Assembly: GCF_048771995.1 (NCBI RefSeq)
Contig: NC_133063.1
Coordinates: 26,554,810-26,618,809, forward strand
Source of the DNA: Taeniopygia guttata
Lineage: Eukaryota; Chordata; Aves; Passeriformes; Estrildidae
DNA: 64,000 bases
Reading direction: 5' to 3'
A program made the translations under genes and the position numbers. Under the pieces are notes generated by a model. It was not told where the DNA came from, did not search any database, and saw nothing but the letters and a program-made list of their open reading frames with translations. This document shows, piece by piece, positions 57,771 to 64,000 of the stretch. How positions within the stretch are numbered: position 1 is the stretch's first letter; the number at the start of each line of letters is the position of its first letter.

Positions 57771-60639
57771 ATTTTGCAAATGAAAATAATACTCATTTTG
57801 TCCTTTGCTGTGACCTGGCTGTAATTGCTGGGAAAACATGAAGTTGAGATGTTCTGAACAGATGTTGGCTACAACAGCGTGTGAAGTGATCTAAGCTGCA
57901 GGCAAAGAAAACCAGTCAGGCATTCTTTCAGGTTTTGTCAGTTCAGATTTAATTCAAAGAATTGTACTAAACCCCAATATATTATTACTATCTATTACAA
58001 AGGAAATACCAGGTGGAATGTTTCTCTTATAATCTTATTTTGTATTCCAGACTGTTGGTATAAAATACCTTCAGGCTATTGGAGCATTCATGAAGATGAA
58101 ACATATGAGAATTTAGAGAATTTCCTTCATAATTTTACATTGCTTTTTTTTTTTGCAATTCATTCACATTGCTGCAAAAGCCAGTAAATTTTTTTTGATG
58201 TTAATGTGTAGGTACTAAATCAGATCTGAGGCCTAGTCAATTGAGTTCCCCATCTCTTAGAGTGTCCAGATGCAGAAGTACTTGATAGCTAAAAAGCCAG
58301 CTGGTAGGAAGAAATTTTTTGTGCTGCATTAAGTCTTTCCTTTTATCTCCAATAGCAAAGTAGCTGAACTCATGAAGTTAAAATTCAAAGAGACACTGTT
58401 TGATGGTGGTCCTCTTATCTGCATGAATGTCATCACTGTAAACCTTCCTAAAGTTTTGACTTCACCTCTGAAAAAGAGTGCATTCAAAGCTTTCTTTAAT
58501 GAAATTTAGTAATGGCTTTGATCATTCAAAAATCAGGAAAAAAACACAAAGTAATCTAAGCACTTCAAAATTCACAAAATGGGGAAAAGTGAAGTAATTG
58601 ACATAAATTGCTGTCATGTAATATAGAAAACAATTGATTATTCATGTCAATTTTCCTTAGAGGTAGTTTGCAAAAAAAAAAATTCTCTTTATCTGTTAAC
58701 AAGTATAAAGAATATATTTTGTTTAATTTCATTGTACAATTGTATATTTAAGTGTACAATTTCACATCTATTGACTGTCTAGTTTTTGCCTTTTAAAGCT
58801 ACATGAAGTACTGTAATCCTCCTAAGGATAATGATGTTAAGCAGATAATGTGCCAGACTAAATGAGCAGGTGTTACAGACACACTTCTGAGGGCAGACCT
58901 AATGCTAACATGAAATCAAGACTTGCTTTTGGGCAGATGATTATCCTGGTGGTTATGTGTGCCTAGACAAAGCTTGAGACAGCTTGGATGTTACCAGGTG
59001 GGCCCCGAGAAACAGCCCTTAGCCTGTGAAATGGCATGTTGTGTGTTAGGAGCAGGTTTGCAGATATAAATCTGCTCCTGTACGTCTTTCTCAAGGGGAA
59101 TGCTGCAATAGGCAGCTTGTTCAGCAGTTTATGTCCAGCCTATGCTACCTGGTAGATATCAGAAAGGCGAAGGTTATTTCCAAGAATCAAGTGGATTAGA
59201 CCTCTATCTTCAACAGAAGAAACAGTTTATATGCATAAATTGCATATGTCTGGATTTTCAGCATCTAAAGGTTGGTCTAGTACAGGTTTTGGCAGCTGGT
59301 GGGGACAACCTAAGTTGTCCATGGGACCCCTCAGCAGGCTTACAGCAGAAAACTCCACACAGTGATCCATCCAGTGGGGTCATGAACACCAGCCCATGCC
59401 CAAGCAGCCCATGCCTTTGTCAGTAGCCCAAGCTACTGCATTGCCTCATGAGGCAGGAATAATTAGAAATACATTCAAACCTGGCTTTCTCTAGGCACCT
59501 ATTTAAGCTGGTGAGAGCAGAGTGGACTAGAGGGCAGCTGGAGCTGTTCTTGAGTAGTGACTTTGTTCCACTCAATCCAGCACCATGAGCTGCAGTTGGG
59601 TCCATGCTCATATCTCTTGGAAGCAGTACCTGGTGATCCTGGCTGAAGGGTGAAGGCAGGGAACTGCCTGCTCTTCTTGGATAATTTGAGGGGGAAAACT
59701 GGCATGTTATCTAAGTAGGTGTCTTAAAAGAAACCAATCTCCTTTTTTATATTGCTTTCTTAAGACAGTGAGAGAAAGTGAAAATCTAAAATAATTTTTG
59801 AGACATAAATAGATGGCAGAAACAATCAAAACTGGATGAACTGAAACTTGTGTTTCACTCACTGTTTGTCTTCCTCCTCACATTTGCTGTGAAGATGCAT
59901 CATATATTCAATTAAAGCCATAGGGTCATTAGGCCAGGGGCTACAGTCTACAACTGCTGCTTCTGCTGGTTATTAGATTACATGCAGCCATGAAACCAGG
60001 AGTTTTAGCACAGCCACATCATAGTATGACAAGAAGGCAGTCAAGGTTCAGAGTTTTATGTATTGGTCTGCTTACACCCACGGAAACCAGTGCACTTAAA
60101 CATACATTAAATGTTTTAAGTGGGGTACAGAAAGAGAAAGAAAGTATAAAAATATTGGAAGTATAAAGCACTGAAGTATTTGGTTTATTAACATGATGTT
60201 GCATTCCTCATTTAGATATTGGGAGATTGCCATTTCAACCAGCCTGCAACACCTGTTTTGAGACAACAAAGAGTGGGGAAAGCAAGGGGGAGTAGGCATC
60301 AAAGGCAGCACTTTTGGGGGGCAGGACATTTCCACCAGATCCAGAGAAACAACACCACCACCCTCAGAACAGCTTTACATGTCTCCCCCTGGCCAAGGTC
60401 TCTTCTTGCCTGGAAAGGTCTCTAAGATCTTCAGCCTACTTCAGCATCATGAACTGCCTGGATGGTTGTGAAGTTTTTCACAGCTTCGAAAAATTTGTGC
60501 AATTTTCTTTCTAAGATGTCCCACAGCAGAGACCAAGCTGCTAGGAGACCACTTTCAAGCATTAAACCTAATGCTTCCTACCAGGATTTAGGCTCTTTGC
60601 ATCCTCTCCTGAATCTCATGGACCAAGAAACAAAATTTT

Positions 60640-60990
60640 TTCTCTGACCCTTTGCAGCTGCCTTTTTGTTGTGCTTCCCTCATGTTAAGTTAAACAGTCC
60701 TGTTTCATGCAGTCTTTCCTTGCTGAGCACATTTTCTAGACCCTCGGCTCCTCTCACTACTTTCTCCTGGGCATTCTCTAGCTTCTCCCCATCTTGCAGG
60801 AAGTGCCTTGCCCAAAACCAGATATACAGCTGTTCTTATGAGGTTTAGCAGATGCTGACAGGAATGGAAAGAGTTCTGTATGAGCACTGTAGGTTAATGC
60901 TTCTGTTTGTAGAATCTGGTAGCGTGTTAGCTTTTCTAGCCACAGCAGCATATTAACTCCTCCTAGCTACAGACGCATTGTAGTAACCCC
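60640..60990 (-). mobile_element. Old CR1 LINE fragment (antisense)
   Basis: The CAGTCTTTCCTTGCTGAGCAC...TCTGGGCATTCTCTAGCTTC layout and the ACCAGATATACAGCTGTTCTTATGAGG block fit the reverse of the CR1 3' end at high divergence. Confidence 0.55.
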
Positions 60991-63319
60991 CAGACAGTTT
61001 TCCACAGAAGTATTGCACAAAACTTTGGCTGTCTAAGGGTGACATTACCATCCTCTTGAGTAACACTCTCTTAAAAAGAGAAAAATATCAGTTGGTCATA
61101 AAAAATTCAAGTGTTCCTGGTTTTCAGTACTGGCACTGACCATACTTTTACTTCAATCCTTGAATTTCAGTTGTGTTTCTTCCTAGTTCAATATCCTAGT
61201 TGCTGGAAATATTGATTTGGAAAAAAGATAAGGACTTAAGTCACAATTGTGTTTTTGTAGTATGGTTGGGCACTTTTCTGGTATGATTCTCATGTTTTGC
61301 TCCCACAGAAATTTATTTAATCCAGTCTTGGTTTGCCTAATTTATTTATAAAAATATCACATCAGCCAATATCAAAAACATAATGAAAGACAAGGTTTAT
61401 GGCTTCTATTGCTTATTCACAAGCCTTTAGCCTCATTAGAACCTTCCATAAAGGAAGTGGGATTGGTTAGATGCAATTTTGTTCTCATCAAATCCTTGCT
61501 AACTGCTAAAAAACCAGTTTGTATAATATTGGTTTTGTTTCAAACTTTCAAACCTTTAGTATTTTGTCTTAAAACCTTTGTGATAAATTAATTTAATTGG
61601 CTAAGACTAACTTCTCTGATCTTGAACAGATGAAAGTACAGGCCTATGCACAATACACCAAAGAGTAGAGAAGGATTTGGAAATTTCTGTTGCAAGGCAT
61701 TGGTAACTCTAGAGGATAATGAGACTCTCCAAATGATTTTAAGGAATATATTCCTAGGCATAGGATAAAATAATGGCCAAATCCCATAACTTATGATCAT
61801 CAGTGAGTAGACCCTTATGGCCTTAGCAAGCAACTCATGCAAGGGGAATTACAAGGGCTTAGAAAAACTTGGCTTGTAATTTGAGTGGTGAATGTCAACA
61901 GTGACTATTGTTATTAAAAGGGTTTGACAGGATTTTTGGAAAACCATGAGTAACTTAAACTCAAAAACTTACATCAAGAGTAGACTCAACAACAAAACTC
62001 CAAATGGATACAACAAACATGTATATGTTCCTATACAAGTAAATCAGGCCTGAACATACAGGGAGAAGAAATAGCTACTGTTAAGCCCAAATAATATTGC
62101 TGCTAGAGTACAGGAATATAGCTGAGGGAAAGCCTGTGTGTTGAGGCAAGTAAGCTATAGCAGGTATTTTATATTTGTAGAGTCCTGGAGTGTCAGCAAT
62201 CTTTCATTTGAGCCAGTGTTTAGAAAGAAATAATGAAAACCACTGCATGCAGCTTTCATACTTCCATGTATCAGACCACCATGCCTTTAGTATTTCAAAG
62301 TGACTGTGTTGTCCCTGCAGCACTGATGGAAGGAAGGTTATGTTTTATAGAGGAGTTCTGATGAAAATGGGCAAGGAAGTGGGGGTAAGTTACACAACTG
62401 GAGTTCCAAAAGTACACTCCAACATGGAACTCATAGTTGGTTTCTTTTGTTTTTCTCTTGTTGTTGTTGTTTTTATTGTTGTTGTTATGGTTGAATTTTT
62501 TTCAGATCTGACACAGAGTGACTTGCAGTAGTTGGCTTAAGAAATCAATGAACATAACTAGTTTATCATATTTTTTTAATGTCACTCTCTGGTCTTTGGG
62601 CTATTTTTAATGCACACTTTCACCTTGCTCTCAGGGATTTCTGTGCCATTCGAAAACCTAATCATCAGTATTATTTCCTCTTACACTAGAAAGAAGCCAG
62701 GGACAACTTAAAGTTACTTTTTCAAAAGCAGCTGGTGTATCAAGAGCTTAGGTTTAGAAGGGCTTAGAGACATCACCTCTTTTAAGGACTGCGGCTGTTC
62801 CTAGGGGAGCCTCCTGCTGCTCCAGGCCTTCCTGCCATGCATCCTCCTAGCTCTCCTGCATCCAGCAGCACGGGCACGCTGGTCCTGGGGAGCAGCTTTT
62901 CTGGTGCAGACATTAACCTCTCTCCCTCAGGGATTTCAGCTCTTCTTCCACAATGCATTGCTTTTATTAGAGGCAATAAGTTTTGTGAGTGCTCAGGGAG
63001 TTCTGTATGGGTTGGTATCGAGTTGGGACACACAGCACATTCACTGTTAGATTTTCTCTCTACTTTTTCTTATGAGTGCCAGGGAATCAGGTAAATCAAG
63101 AAAACAGCACACCACAGGACATCCATGACTGTTCAGATTGGCAATGTGAGGTGCATACTCCTGCAAATGCCATGGTCCCAGACATTGATATATGTATTTT
63201 TGTTTTCCAGCGGCAAAAAAAAGTATTTTTAGGAACTAGTAGAAGACAAGAAAGTCATGAGCATTAAATAAAGTATTTTCCCTGACCTACTGCTTTCTTT
63301 TTATTTGCTTTCTCTTCAG

Positions 63320-63432
63320 TAGCACCCACGTATCATTCTGGAAACACAAATGAAGCAGAAAATCAGTCAGTGGCACAGGCTTGGCATGGAAGCAGTGTAT
63401 TCTGTGGAAATACTACACCTGCCAGCTCAAAG
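63320..63432 (+). other. Exon-like open segment (113 nt), unproven
   Basis: It has an ideal acceptor (TTTGCTTTCTCTTCAG) and an ideal donor (AAAG|GTAAGT). It is open only in the phase-1 frame, for 37 codons, reading APTYHSGNTNEAENQ and ending CGNTTPASSK. I do not recognise it. Its partner exons would lie outside the window or were missed. Confidence 0.3.
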
Positions 63433-64000
63433 GTAAGTGGTGCAGTCCCAATTAGCCATGAACACACACCTCCAAAATACTGTAAGAAGCTGATTGCTGC
63501 CCAGAACCAGTTCTCAGGCTCAAAGAAAAGACAACCTACTCTGGCCTTGAGTTACTTTGACACACTGACATACTGAGAGCCCAGCATGCTAGCTTGTGCC
63601 CTTTAAGATGGCAAAGTAGCCAAATACATCTGTTCCATGATACAGGAGTTGCTTTATGGTGCACAGGAGGTGGGGAGACGTGCCACTCAATTATCTGCCC
63701 ACTCCCAGGGGACAGCAATTATTCCTGTCCTACTCCTTTGCTTCCTGCCTGTACTGTAAAAGCAACCTCCTGGCTCAGAAATAGGCAACATGAGGCCCCT
63801 AATCTGCTTCCTCTTCCACACTGAACTTGCATAATCTGCAAGACAGCCAGGCCAAATCTGGTTATTTATAATCCAGGAAAACTTTGTCTGTTGTCTCCAT
63901 TGCTCCAGAGGGGGTTTCCTGAAATGCTGGAGAGTGTGATGTTCACCAGCCTAGTTCTGGCAGTTTGCTTTAAAAATATTGGTGCTAAAAATTATCTACA

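Larger units (their letters stand above)
55790..64000. other. Intergenic or intronic stretch with isolated exon-like segments
   Basis: AT-rich DNA with A-rich simple repeats at 56500-56550. Short + strand open segments with good splice signals occur at 56821-56862, 58051 onward and 63320-63432. They cannot be chained into a supported gene. Two retroelement fragments are listed separately. Confidence 0.35.

Noticed and set aside
62321..62384. 64-nt + strand segment with CCTGCAG acceptor and GTAAGT donor
   Set aside because: It is open in one frame, but its phase (2 in, 0 out) does not connect with the 63320 segment or any other candidate.
26000..64000. NREP (P311), expected next to STARD4 by synteny
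   Set aside because: Neither the MVYYPEL-type start nor the SYLHFF-type end could be found on the minus strand. The gene probably lies beyond the window.

Overview
The window looks like bird nuclear DNA, most likely from a songbird. It has long AT-rich non-coding stretches, spliced vertebrate genes, many CR1 LINE fragments and several avian-type retroviral LTRs. Two genes can be named with confidence and they point at each other. CAMK4 (+ strand) contributes its last two coding exons at 45-197 and 2756-2932. STARD4 (- strand) is complete at protein level in five coding exons between 25374 and 18755. This tail-to-tail CAMK4/STARD4 arrangement matches human 5q22. Birds carry that block on the Z chromosome, so this is probably Z-linked (inference). 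|| Layout: 1-2.9 kb is the end of CAMK4, including a 2.6-kb intron with a GC-AG boundary that splits the calmodulin-binding segment. 2.9-18 kb is CAMK4 3' UTR plus intergenic sequence with CR1 pieces and an (AT)n tract. 18-25.4 kb is STARD4, with a retrotransposon-like insert and a curious + strand open exon in one intron. 25.2-26.0 kb is the STARD4 CpG-island promoter, with CCAAT boxes, a perfect CRE and an SRE-like site. 26.0-27.1 kb is a large antisense CR1 copy. 27-29.5 kb holds two LTR-like elements. || From 30 to 38 kb on the - strand I assemble a chain of five short, phase-compatible, open exons ending in a stop codon. It lies downstream of a GC-rich TATA promoter at 38.1 kb. It reads like a small protein-coding gene of about 100-120 residues, and I cannot name it. 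From 38.4 kb to the end there are CR1 fragments, two well-formed solo LTRs (one flanked by a perfect 6-bp target duplication), microsatellites, and isolated exon-like open segments on both strands (36.1, 40.6, 46.5, 56.8, 58.1 and 63.3 kb). None of those is proven. NREP, expected next by synteny, was not found. || Functional links: CaMKIV is a nuclear kinase that activates CREB, and STARD4 moves cholesterol between membranes under SREBP control. Their proximity is ancient synteny, and nothing here shows a shared regulatory unit.
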